From Pirellulaceae bacterium (GTDB lineage: Bacteria > Planctomycetota > Planctomycetia > Pirellulales > Pirellulaceae): a DNA stretch of 64,000 bases. The stretch's first letter is position 1; each line of letters starts with the position of its first letter. The position numbers and the translations under genes were made by a program. The stretch lies in contig BPJU01000019.1 in the NCBI GenBank assembly GCA_026004775.1, positions 21,471-85,470 on the forward strand, in the 5' to 3' direction. A model generated the notes under the pieces. That model saw nothing but the letters and a program-made list of their open reading frames with translations, had not been told where the DNA came from and did no database searches. Shown in pieces: positions 36,408-45,249 of this stretch.

Positions 36408-38398
36408 CGCACCCTTCCACCTTCCTATTGGCCACGCTCATCTCGAACACGGCTTTGGCGACAGCCGGCCTAAGCACCCTATTGGCCACGGCGCTTCTGG
36501 CCATCGGGTGGCGGAGCCGCTGGGTCCGCCAGCGCCCCATGACACGGTATCTGTTGCTATCGATTTACGCGCACTTGGTCTTGATGGCATTCGGCTCGAG
36601 TATTTCGCTTTTTCCCGCCCCCGCATACCGCCACGGAAGGCCAGTAACGGTGGAGTTGTTGGAAATCGATCCTGAATCGTTGGGGGGATTGGAACAACCT
36701 TCGCGGCATTTGCTGGATAGTGCCCTCGGTGACGCCCCGACGTTTCTTGTGGCTGATACTTCGCAATCGCTACCCAGCCCACATGGCGAGGCGGTTCCTG
36801 ATTCCCAGCCGGAATCCTCACCCGTAGCGGTCGAATCAGCACCCCCCCGGGCCGAAGCTCATACAAACCCACCATCAGGAGACGAGAACTTAAACCGGGC
36901 CGAGGCGAGTACTTTGGGCGCGGTTGAGCCGCCACCTGTCCCGATCCATTCGGACAATCGGGACCTTGAGCCGGACGATCTGGCCGTAGAACTGCTCACC
37001 CGACACGAGACAGCCGACAGGCGGGCGGAAGGCGGACCTGAGCCGAGTGACTCGTTGGAGGCGCTTTGGCAGGAAGCTCGACAACTGGCAGAACTGCCCC
37101 AGCGGAGCGCTGACCAACTGATTGAACTGATCCAGCAGGTCGAGACGCATCGGATTGAGAACCAGTCGGCGGAGACGATAGCGGCTCGCCCGAACCTCCA
37201 ACGAATGGAGACGGTTTCGGCCGAGGTATCCTCGGAGCTGGATCAGCGGTCGGAGGTGCGGTTCAGGGCGGCCGACGGAGAGCCGGTACCTGAGTTGTAT
37301 CGGGGCCGATTCGAACCCTGGCGGTCCGAGTTGCTGGTTAGGAACGGCGGCAGCCAAGAAACAGAGTTGGCTGTCCAACGAGCACTTCAGTGGCTGGTGC
37401 AACAGCAGCGTGCCGATGGTCGCTGGAACGCTGCGGAGCACGGAGCCGGAAGCGAACATCGGGTGTTGGGCCAGGATCGCGGACGAGCCGGGGTCGACGC
37501 CGATACGGGCGTGACCGGACTGGCACTTTTGGCCCTGATGGGAAACGGTCATACTCACTTTGAAGGCCCTTATCGAATTCACGTGCAGCGCGGGTTGGAA
37601 TTCTTGCTTCGAAGCCAGGCTTCCAATGGTAACCTTTCCGGGGGAGCTGGGACGTACGCGGCTATGTACTGTCACGGGATTGCGATGTTGGCCTTGGCGG
37701 AAGCCTGTGCCTTGACGGGCGATCAGCGATTGCGACCAGCCCTGGATCGGGCTCAACGTTTTACGATTGCTGCCCAATCCCCAGTCGATGGCGGCTGGCG
37801 ATACCGTCCCGGCGATCTGGAAGGGGATACCAGCCAGTTTGGCTGGCAATTGTTGGCCTTGAAAAGTGCCGAAGTGGCCGGCGTGGCGATGCCGCTGGAG
37901 TCCCGTCACCGAGCCCGGCGCTTCTTGGACCGCGTTTCCGGGGGCCGCTACGGCGGTCTGGCTTCGTATCGCGCGGGTATGCCCGTATCACGGGCGATGA
38001 CGGCCGAAGCCCTGGTTTGCCGATATTTTTTGGATCAGCCGCTCAGTCCTCCCGCACTACAGGAGATCGGGCAGTTTCTGATGCAGGAACCGCCCGGAAG
38101 CGGCCCTGTCAACCTTTATTACTGGTATTATGCGAGTCTGGGGCTGTATTTGGCCGAACATCCGGCGTGGCAACTGTGGAATGAGTGCCTGGTTGAGCAG
38201 TTGTTGGACCTTCAGGTGTCGTCCGGTCCGGATGCTGGAAGCTGGCCCACCCACACGGTATGGGGAGGTTATGGCGGTCGTATTTATACGACGTCGATGG
38301 CGGTACTTTGTTTGGAGGTTTATTACCGATATCCCCGGGTTGGGCGGCCAGCGCGCATCGAGGAAGCTCGGCAAGCCACGGGCCTTCTTTCCCGCTAG
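36404..38398 (+). CDS. TonB-like N-terminus fused to a prenyltransferase/squalene-cyclase-type alpha/alpha-toroid
   Basis: 664 residues from the ATG at 36404, translationally coupled to exbD. Hydrophobic helix at about 7-37, then a second one, LLLSIYAHLVLMAF, with Ser53 and His57 in the S-x3-H spacing that TonB uses to contact ExbB/ExbD. A Pro/Glu/Ser-rich linker follows (about 75-310). Residues about 320-650 are an alpha/alpha-toroid with repeats like those in prenyltransferases and squalene cyclases (ALQWLVQQQRADGRW; GLEFLLRSQASNGNLSGG; FTIAAQSPVDGGWRYRPGD). The catalytic D-x-D-D motif of cyclases is absent. I read this as an energy transducer whose C-terminal domain is not the usual TonB fold; the partner is unknown. 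Confidence 0.78.
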   Translation: MTHPSTFLLATLISNTALATAGLSTLLATALLAIGWRSRWVRQRPMTRYLLLSIYAHLVLMAFGSSISLFPAPAYRHGRPVTVELLEIDPESLGGLEQPSRHLLDSALGDAPTFLVADTSQSLPSPHGEAVPDSQPESSPVAVESAPPRAEAHTNPPSGDENLNRAEASTLGAVEPPPVPIHSDNRDLEPDDLAVELLTRHETADRRAEGGPEPSDSLEALWQEARQLAELPQRSADQLIELIQQVETHRIENQSAETIAARPNLQRMETVSAEVSSELDQRSEVRFRAADGEPVPELYRGRFEPWRSELLVRNGGSQETELAVQRALQWLVQQQRADGRWNAAEHGAGSEHRVLGQDRGRAGVDADTGVTGLALLALMGNGHTHFEGPYRIHVQRGLEFLLRSQASNGNLSGGAGTYAAMYCHGIAMLALAEACALTGDQRLRPALDRAQRFTIAAQSPVDGGWRYRPGDLEGDTSQFGWQLLALKSAEVAGVAMPLESRHRARRFLDRVSGGRYGGLASYRAGMPVSRAMTAEALVCRYFLDQPLSPPALQEIGQFLMQEPPGSGPVNLYYWYYASLGLYLAEHPAWQLWNECLVEQLLDLQVSSGPDAGSWPTHTVWGGYGGRIYTTSMAVLCLEVYYRYPRVGRPARIEEARQATGLLSR

Positions 38399-38565
38399 CC
38401 GGTAGGGCTAGCCGGAATGGTGCCAGGGCCGTCTCGGCCGTGGGGGTAACCTGGTTGTGGCGCAGCCTTCTTGGCCGTCTGGGGCACCCACGACGCTGGT
38501 TCACACCGGTACAGACCGATCGACAGCTTTGCCCGAGCGGAAGTCGCCCCTTTCCATCCCGCGTA

Positions 38566-38959
38566 GTGGAAGTCGCTAGGCGGACGCGCTAGCGTCCGCC
38601 GCAAGACTTCCGTCATAGGGTGATATCCATTCGTAGCGGAAGTCGCCAGGCGGCTGCGCGAGCAGCCGCCGCAAGACTTCCGAAGCAAAAATTCCCCATC
38701 AGGCGTCCCCGTCCTCCACCATCGCGCAGACCGGGCCAGCGTTCGACCTGCTCCTTCCATTTCGAATTTCGGAACACTTACGCCGTTCGCTTTCGCGAAC
38801 GGCTAGCGTGTTCCGCTACGATCCGGTGGATCAGAGCCCGTAGCGGAAGTCGCTAGGCGGACGCGCTCGCGTCCGCCGCAAGACTTCCGTCATAGGGTAA
38901 TATCCATTCGTAGCGGAAGTCGCCAGGCGGCTGCGCCAGCAGTCGCCGCAAGACTTCCG
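38566..38959. repeat. REP-like hairpin units in two direct blocks
   Basis: Four units with arms CGGAAGTCGC and GACTTCCG enclosing GGCGG-N-CCGCC: 38566-38612, 38636-38682, 38842-38889 and 38912-38959. They form two pairs; the second pair, with its spacers and right flank, repeats the first 276 bases later with a few substitutions. Between the pairs is a separate long hairpin (GGAACACTTACGCCGTTCG with its complement, 38771-38816). A fifth unit lies in the MITE at 62775-62822. Confidence 0.85.
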
Positions 38960-39029
38960 AACCAAAAATTTTTCATCAGGCGTGCCCGTCCTCCACCACG
39001 CCGCAGATTGCGCAAGGGTCCGCCCCCCT

Positions 39030-39970
39030 CCTCCCGATACCATCGCCCGGGGACAGACCTTGGCAGTTCCGCCCTTCCCAACGGGGTCAGGTTCCCCAGG
39101 TTTGCCCCCGCGGTCCGCCGATTGGTTTGCCATCATCGAGCATCGCCGTTGCACTTCGCTGGCTAGCCCCGCGCGGCTCGGCTTCTCCAGCCTCGTTTGC
39201 TCGCCGACCTGCGATGAGGGGCCAAGGCTCGCGCGATCCGTGGTGTAGGGTAAGAGGTGAGGCTGGCGCTCCCGGTGGTGTGTGAGGGCCAACTGCTGGC
39301 CCGAGGGTGGGCGACGGCAGGCTCCGCCCCGGCGTTGCCAGCGGCGCCTCGGCGGTTGGCCAAGGGGGACAGCCCCCAATTCCTCCCGGGGACAGACCCG
39401 CAGTTCCGCCTCCCAACGGGGTCAGGTTCCCCGGTTTTTGCCCGCGGCCCTGGCCGGTTCTGCACCTTTGGAGCGACGGCGTCGCCCTTCCGGCTGGTCG
39501 GCCCACGCGGGTTGGCAGCCCCAGCCTCGTTTGTTGATCGGCTTTCGATGAGGACCCAAACTCGCGCGACCGTGGTGTGGGGTGCGAGGTGAGGCTGGCG
39601 CTTCCGAGTGGTGTCGGATGAGCGCCCAAGCTGGTGGGCCCGATGGCGTGGCGCGACGGACAGGCTGGCACGCATGATGGTGCGAGGCGACGAGCCAGGC
39701 TCCCGGCCCAAACGGCGTTGACCGAGCAGGCCCCGCCTCCGGCTGTCCGTGGGCGAAATTGGGGGACAGACCCCTCATATTTCCAATCGCGCGGGGACAG
39801 ACCCCGGCAGTTTCGCGGCTCCCGACGGGGTCAGGTTCCCTAGGTTTTTGCCCGCGGTTCGCCGCCTGCCCCCCTCCATTGGAGAATCGCCGTTGCACTT
39901 TTGGTGCAGCCAACCCGCGCGGCTCGGCTTTCCTCAGCCTCGCTTCTTCATCGGCTGCGGCCAGAATTCG
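39030..39970. repeat. Three degenerate tandem blocks with GGGGACAGACC/GGGGTCAGG signatures
   Basis: GGGGACAGACC starts at 39049, 39388 and 39793, each time followed about 30 bases later by CGGGGTCAGGTTCCC and then by a loosely conserved 250-300 base body (GCCGTTGCACTT, CGCGCGGCTCGGCTT, CAGCCTCG). No frame here is coding. The blocks sit just downstream of the RAYT-like gene. From 39970 to 40168 no further repeats are seen. Confidence 0.75.
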
Positions 39971-40168
39971 GCCCACAAAATCCCAGGAAAGAGCTTCTCA
40001 ACACACCAAAGACAAGACCCTGCCCCTCACCGGGTACCCGGCTTTCAAAAATAAGATGCCCCGACAAAAGATTCGGACCGTCTTAACAGCCTCAAGCTCC
40101 CATCGAGCAACCCATGCAAAGATGCCGCCCCACGAAGCTCGGGCTGCTTCGAGAGCCCAGCGACTCGC

Positions 40169-41929
40169 CTAACTTGTGTCCGGCGGCGGCCTCGCATCGG
40201 CCTCCGCCGAGCTTCCTTCAGCCTGGGCCCTCAGCATCGCCCGCCGCCGAGCCACCCACTCGCGCAAGCCCAATAACTCCTGAGCCCCACGCACCAGGTC
40301 CACCCGCCACAACTCGCCAGCCTCCACAATCCGGCTGATCGTCAACTTCACTCGAGCCAACGCCCCTCGTAGCTCCGCCATCCGTTCCTCACTCACCCCC
40401 AACAGCTCAGCCACCTCGTCGGCCAACTCCTCCGGTGTCTGCCGAGCCGCCAACAACCGATCGGCCCACCTCGCTCGATCTTCCTCCCCGAACAAGCCCG
40501 GCACCCGACCCACACGCGCACACTCGGTAAGCCACTCGATCAGCTTCTGCCGAGACCTTTGAAGCTGTTGCTCGTCCAAAGCTCCCATCCTGAACTGCCG
40601 CTGGCCCTGCCTCCACTCGTCATACCGCTTCTTGTCAAACACCACGTCCTGGTCCTCTGGCTTGATCTGCCGCCATGCACACCAGGTCGTCCCCACCAAC
40701 CGCACAAGCTCAGCCCACTCCACTTCGTCGATCGGCCCAATCCCAAGAGCATGCTGCCAGGAGACGCCCTCGCCCATCTCACTGCTGTACCTGCGGCAGT
40801 CCACCGGACCCAGCTTGATGGGCGGCACCGGAAATTTTCGTCGTTCATCACGCTCGGCTTCCTGCCTGCCAGCCGCGCCACGGGAAGTCTTATTACGAGA
40901 ACCTCGCAACTCCGCTCGCGCTTGCCCACCTCCCGAACGAGATGGCACTTGCCCACCTGGCGAAGCAGCCACCGTTTCTTCAGTAGGAGCACCCGACGCC
41001 GCCGCTTCGTCAAACGATGTTTCCGAGTTACCCGGCACCTGGCCACCTGCCGCCGGAGCCTCCGTTTGTTCAACAGCCGAAGGTTCAGCGGTTGTCTCGT
41101 CGGACAAGTCGGCCTCTTCGGTTAGCTCGCCATCATCGATATCCCCATCCACTACCCGCTGCATGCCCTCTCTGAGCAATCGAAAAGCTCTGCCCAACGA
41201 GGCACGCACCTCTTCGCTTAACTGAGGCGTATCGGCCAGCGTTTCCTCGGTGACCTCCACACCGCACACCTGGATCGCATAGACCAGCCGGCACCACCCA
41301 GAACCATGGTGCGGCTGCTCCAAGACCGGCACCATCCGCACCGCCACCGGGTGTGCGTCGATCAGCATGTTCATCGTCACCGAATCCGCCGGGCTCTTCT
41401 CCGGAGTGCCAGAAAACCGCTCGGACCAAAAGCACCCGCGCACACCGTCTTCACGGTTAAAGTGAAAAGCCGAAGTCTGTTTGATAAGCTTCATGAACAG
41501 CGATACGGACGAGAGCCTCTTCCGCATTTCTTTCTGGAACTTTTGGTCTTCCAGCAGCACCGCTGGAGGATTTCTCTTCCACCGGCATTCAATACCGTTC
41601 TCTTTGCAATACTCTTTGACCAGTTTGCGAAGTCCCTTCCAGGCTCGCTGGAGCACTTCCTCGTTCGACCAGCTTTTTACCCAATCGGGTCGTAGCTGCA
41701 AGCTGATCAGAATCGCCTCGGGCAGTATCGTGCAGGAATAGACTACCAGGCCGAAGACGCTGGCGTAGTGCACCACCTTTTCGAACAAGAAGAGTGGCCG
41801 GTCGATGCGCTCGTCTACTCGTGATGGGTCTCGCCGGATAAGCCCCTCTTGGCGCACGCAGGTCGAGCCGCACACCAGGCGGACCACGTCACCCGTCGAA
41901 AAAACGTCGCAGCGTCGTGGCCGAGCCAT
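40169..41929 (-). CDS. Divergent REP-associated tyrosine transposase relative without HUH motif, with a long C-terminal extension
   Basis: 586 residues from the ATG at 41929 (AAGGAGG 8 bases upstream). Residues 1-240 follow the planctomycete Y1/REP-transposase pattern: MARPRR start, CVRQEGL, VFGLVVYSC, RPDWVKSWSNEEVLQRAW, KRLSSVSLFMKLI, FHFNREDGVRGCFWSERF. Where active members have N-H-x-H this reads LPEAILISL, and where they have Y-[IV]-x-L-N-P this reads LIDAHPVAV, so both the metal site and the catalytic Tyr seem lost. The rest is a Glu/Thr/Ala linker (about 285-400) followed by about 190 residues of charged helices that I do not recognise. Probably inactive or put to another use; the REP-like array lies beside it. 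Confidence 0.7.
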   Translation of the reverse strand: MARPRRCDVFSTGDVVRLVCGSTCVRQEGLIRRDPSRVDERIDRPLFLFEKVVHYASVFGLVVYSCTILPEAILISLQLRPDWVKSWSNEEVLQRAWKGLRKLVKEYCKENGIECRWKRNPPAVLLEDQKFQKEMRKRLSSVSLFMKLIKQTSAFHFNREDGVRGCFWSERFSGTPEKSPADSVTMNMLIDAHPVAVRMVPVLEQPHHGSGWCRLVYAIQVCGVEVTEETLADTPQLSEEVRASLGRAFRLLREGMQRVVDGDIDDGELTEEADLSDETTAEPSAVEQTEAPAAGGQVPGNSETSFDEAAASGAPTEETVAASPGGQVPSRSGGGQARAELRGSRNKTSRGAAGRQEAERDERRKFPVPPIKLGPVDCRRYSSEMGEGVSWQHALGIGPIDEVEWAELVRLVGTTWCAWRQIKPEDQDVVFDKKRYDEWRQGQRQFRMGALDEQQLQRSRQKLIEWLTECARVGRVPGLFGEEDRARWADRLLAARQTPEELADEVAELLGVSEERMAELRGALARVKLTISRIVEAGELWRVDLVRGAQELLGLREWVARRRAMLRAQAEGSSAEADARPPPDTS

Positions 41930-42632
41930 CCGTGGTTCCTCCTTGAATGGCGCGAGATTCCCTGTGCCTTTGTCTGCGGCTACTCGATGCGTGCCCGCAA
42001 TCGAGCGCCGCCATTCCAAGCAGCGTAGCAAATTTTCGGAAAAACTAGAACCTATGTGGCCTTGTTTTGTATGCCATACGGGTGGCACACCATGCCCGAC
42101 TTTTTTAAAAAATCGAGGGTGACGGCGGTTGCGCGTACCTCAGGCTGGCCGAAGTGAAGACGGTTGGTGTGTTCGTATAGGCTACGCGGTGAGGACGTAC
42201 TTGACGGGCAAACCAGTACGCGGAAGTGGCGAAGCGACTTGTAGGGCTAACCGTGACAGAACGGCACCTTGAGGCTTCCGCTGAATGGGGTGGATCGCAA
42301 AACGTGTAGTGTCACGCGGGCCGGGAATGTTGTGTACTTATCACCGGCCGTTAGATACTCGATCGGTGGGCAGTTCCGACTAAGAAGCGGCCGAAGCTGT
42401 GCGGTGATCCTGGAACGACTCATTCGAAAACGGGGTATCGGGGGTCTCACTGCACCTTACCTCCGTTTGACACCGCAACGGCGTTCGGATAATATTGGGT
42501 TAGTGAGGGGAGTGTTTGGAGAGTTAGTTGGGACTCGCACGAGTCGGTTCTGGTGTGCCCAGCCGGGCCACAACCCGCTTTCGCCGCTTGTTTGCGTAAC
42601 TCCCTGCCTGCCTTTAATGCGAGAGCGACTGT
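41930..42632. other. Intergenic region between divergent RAYT-like and tatA genes
   Basis: About 700 bases with no convincing gene. A palindromic A/T patch (TTTTTTAAAAAA near 42104) and a GTATGCCATAC palindrome (42069) may belong to the promoter of the minus-strand gene. Small open frames here have no ribosome site. The promoter of tatA should lie in the right-hand part. Confidence 0.45.
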
Positions 42633-42821
42633 ATGTTCGGACTCGGCTTTTGGGAACTGTTGCTGCTGTTCGGAATCGTGCTGTTGTTGTTCGGCAGTTC
42701 ACGCCTGCCCTCGTTGATGCGCAACCTGGGCCGTAGTGTAGTCGAGTTCAAGCAGGGGATGCGGGATGAAGCGCCGGATGATTCCGAGCCAGTAGAGCGG
42801 ATCAAGAGTCCGGCCGAGTAA
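42633..42821 (+). CDS. tatA: TatA/E-family twin-arginine translocase subunit
   Basis: 62 residues: one N-terminal membrane helix (FGLGFWELLLLFGIVLLLFG), the F-G-x-x-x-L-P hinge (FGSSRLPSLM) and an amphipathic helix (NLGRSVVEFKQGM) followed by an acidic tail. TatA oligomers form the pore that exports folded proteins. A second paralogue follows 94 bases downstream. No TatC gene is visible in the window. Confidence 0.9.
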   Translation: MFGLGFWELLLLFGIVLLLFGSSRLPSLMRNLGRSVVEFKQGMRDEAPDDSEPVERIKSPAE

Positions 42822-42915
42822 CGGATCCCAAGTCGTATGGGCTGTGCCGCGAGGCGGTCTGGCCTTGCCGTCACGTGGCAGTATGGCTTTAGCCTAGGCG
42901 ATGCGAGGTGGCAGT

Positions 42916-43221
42916 ATGTTCGGGCTGGGGATGCATGAACTATTGATTATCGGCATTATAGCGGTGCTGCTTTTCGGAAGAAAGCTTCCGGAGGTGGCAC
43001 GCAGTTTGGGGCAAAGTTACCGCGAGTTCCGCAAGGGGCTGAACGAGTTCCAGTCCCAGTTGAATGTCGATTCGTACAGCTCGTATAGTTCGCCGGCGAG
43101 TTCGAGTCGCTACCGTAGTGACGAGTCGTATTCGGAAACGACTTCGGCGCCACGGTTTGACCCGCCTCCGGCCGAGGATTCGGGTTCCGGGGATCAGACC
43201 GCGTCAGAGGTGCGGTCCTGA
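42916..43221 (+). CDS. Second TatA-type protein with Ser/Tyr-rich tail
   Basis: 101 residues from the ATG at 42916 (GAGGTGG just upstream; the frame opens at 42901). The core is again TatA-like: FGLGMHELLIIGIIAVLLFG, then R-K-L-P-E-V-A-R-S-L-G and an amphipathic helix (SYREFRKGLNEFQ). The tail is low-complexity Ser/Tyr/Pro (SSYSSPASSSRYRSDESY), unlike the first copy. The helix KxLPE motif fits the TatA/TatB boundary, so a TatB-like role is possible. Confidence 0.87.
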   Translation: MFGLGMHELLIIGIIAVLLFGRKLPEVARSLGQSYREFRKGLNEFQSQLNVDSYSSYSSPASSSRYRSDESYSETTSAPRFDPPPAEDSGSGDQTASEVRS

Positions 43222-43332
43222 TACGAAGGCGCGCACGATGCACGAACCGGTGGGCTTGCATTTACCGGCGATTGATGCCAACTTATTGGTAAATGGCCGG
43301 TGTGGCTTGTGTTGCGACCGGAACAGTGGTAC

Positions 43333-43406
43333 GGGCGGTTAGCTCAGTTGGTTAGAGCGCCGTGTTCACACCGCGGAGGTCACAAGTTCGAATCTTGTAC
43401 CGCCCA
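43333..43406 (+). tRNA. tRNA-Val (anticodon CAC)
   Basis: A 74-base cloverleaf: acceptor GGGCGGT with ACCGCCC, D-arm GCTC/GAGC, anticodon stem CCGTG/CGCGG (one mismatch-like pair) with loop TTCACAC, T-arm ACAAG/CTTGT with loop TTCGAAT. CCA is not encoded. It is transcribed towards the convergent PQQ-propeller gene, 15 bases away. Confidence 0.93.
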
Positions 43407-43420
43407 CTTGTACATTCGGA

Positions 43421-44827
43421 TTATCGGCTCGTCTGGTGAACCGTCTCTGCAACGCAGTACAGGTGGCGGTCCGAGCGGATGAAGATCTGGCCGTCGCTGA
43501 TGGCGGGCGTGGCGCTGAAGTCTTCCGGCTCGTCGGTCACACGATTGACCGCCAACTGTTCGAACTTGTCTGAGGCTCGGATCACAAAAGTGTCTCCATT
43601 ACGGGTCGTGAAGTAGATTCGGTCGCCGGCGGCGATGGGTGAGCCGTAGTCGCTGCCTCCGAAGCCGCCCATGCCGCGGCCACCAAACCGCCCACCGCGT
43701 CCCCCTGGAGGCGATGGTTGTCCTGTGCGAGCCGAAGCGGTGCGACCGCCTTCGAGGCGGGCCTGGAAAATACGCTCGCCCGTCCGAGCGTCAATACAAT
43801 TGGCGACTCGATTCGAGAAGAAGTAGACGCGGCCGTTGACCGCCACGGGCGTCGAAATACGGTTGTTATCCCGCCCGCTCCAAACCAGGTGGGTGGCCGA
43901 AACATCCCCCTCACCACCCGCGCGTACCGCTACACTGCCTCCCCCCATACTCTCGATCCCAATCACGGTATCGCCCACCACCACCAGACTCGAACAGACC
44001 GTATTGGTACGAGTGGCGGTCGAGTACCAGCGCAGCTTACCGGTGTCTGGATTCAATCCCCAGATTTCGTTGGGAACCATGATCACCAGGTCGGTACGTT
44101 CCTCGGAGACCGGCACCAGAACCGGCGTTCCCCACACGCCGATCAGTCCGCTGGCCTCGGCCCGCCAGCGCTCTTGTCCGGTGCGCTTGTCTAAAGCGAT
44201 GATGGCTTGGCTTTCGGCCGACGCCGTAACGATTACCAGGTCCTTGTAAAGCACCGGACTGGAAGCCGTGCCCCAGCCCTGCGGATTCGATTCAGTGCCG
44301 ACCTGCGTTTTCCATAAGACGTTTCCGTCCCAGTCGAACGCCACCACGCCCGTTTTGCCAAAAAAGCAGTAGACATTCTCGCCGTCCGATACCGGCGTGT
44401 GGGAAGCGTAACCGTGTTCGGTGAAATTCCCGCGATAAGGATCTTCCGGCAAATAGGGTTCCACCGTGCGAGTCCAGATCACCTGGCCGGTCTTGCGGTC
44501 GATGGCCAGTAGATGCCGCCGCAGGTCTTCCATACGCCCGGGATCCTGCCGATCCAGGCCGTAACCGGAATAGCACGTCACATACACTCGGTCTTTTACA
44601 ACGATGGGTGAAGAGGACCCGGCCCCGGGTAGCTCCACTTTCCAGGCAATATTGCGCGTCGGTCTCCATTCCAAAGGCGGAAGGGGATTGGCTTCAGCAA
44701 TACCGCTGCCGTTGGGGCCACGAAACCGTGGCCAGTCGGCCGCCCGGCTCACAAGAGGCGCCGCCACCGCGGCGAACACAAAGGCCGCCCGCACGACCGA
44801 CCACCGGTTCACCCTGGCACCAGTCAT
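43421..44827 (-). CDS. Secreted PQQ-like beta-propeller protein
   Basis: 468 residues from the ATG at 44827 (GGAGG upstream). Signal peptide VVRAAFVFAAVAAPLVSRA, then WPRFRGPNGSGIA, the hallmark N-terminus of planctomycete PQQ-repeat proteins. Propeller blades show the A-x-D-x-x-T-G-x-x-x-W motif (LLAIDRKTGQVIWTR, IIALDKRTGQERWRA, GLNPDTGKLRWYS, NCIDARTGERIFQ). A Gly/Arg-rich insertion (PPGGRGGRFGGRGMGGFGG) lies near residue 385. Cofactor ligands are not evident, so a binding rather than dehydrogenase role is likely. Confidence 0.88.
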   Translation of the reverse strand: MTGARVNRWSVVRAAFVFAAVAAPLVSRAADWPRFRGPNGSGIAEANPLPPLEWRPTRNIAWKVELPGAGSSSPIVVKDRVYVTCYSGYGLDRQDPGRMEDLRRHLLAIDRKTGQVIWTRTVEPYLPEDPYRGNFTEHGYASHTPVSDGENVYCFFGKTGVVAFDWDGNVLWKTQVGTESNPQGWGTASSPVLYKDLVIVTASAESQAIIALDKRTGQERWRAEASGLIGVWGTPVLVPVSEERTDLVIMVPNEIWGLNPDTGKLRWYSTATRTNTVCSSLVVVGDTVIGIESMGGGSVAVRAGGEGDVSATHLVWSGRDNNRISTPVAVNGRVYFFSNRVANCIDARTGERIFQARLEGGRTASARTGQPSPPGGRGGRFGGRGMGGFGGSDYGSPIAAGDRIYFTTRNGDTFVIRASDKFEQLAVNRVTDEPEDFSATPAISDGQIFIRSDRHLYCVAETVHQTSR

Positions 44828-45249
44828 GACATTATCCCTCCTTCGCGACGGACCGAGAAAAGAAATCATCAAACCAACTGATTATCTCATGCAAAAGTGC
44901 CTGCCAAACCGCTGGAAAGGTGTCTAGGGAGCTGCCCTGGCTACTACGGACGCACATCGGGACGGCCTCGGTTTGTAGGACTTCGCGTGCACCACACAGC
45001 CCAACTCCCTGTGAGTTCCCCCGATCCCGCTAATTAAACACTGGCTCAGGCGGGTGGTTCCGCCAGCGGCCTGATCGTGGTACAAAAAGCCGGAGTGTCA
45101 GCGTTTCGGGGGGAACCGGCTTAGAGCCGTTCCGCGTAGTTGCCGGCCCGCCGCCCGGGCTGCCGGGCCCGAACGCTTCACACGGGGCGAACCCGAGTTG
45201 TTGAGTTTCCATCGGCTGACGAGTGGCCTAGCGGGATGGGTGGATCCGT
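44828..45249. other. Intergenic region between divergent PQQ-propeller and M50 protease genes
   Basis: About 420 bases, no gene. Several imperfect GC palindromes (for example around 45140-45165) are present. Promoters for both directions should be here, but I see no clear boxes. Confidence 0.45.

Noticed and set aside
42269..42736. 155-residue frame running into tatA
   Set aside because: No ribosome site, no recognisable content, and it overlaps the TatA start in another frame.
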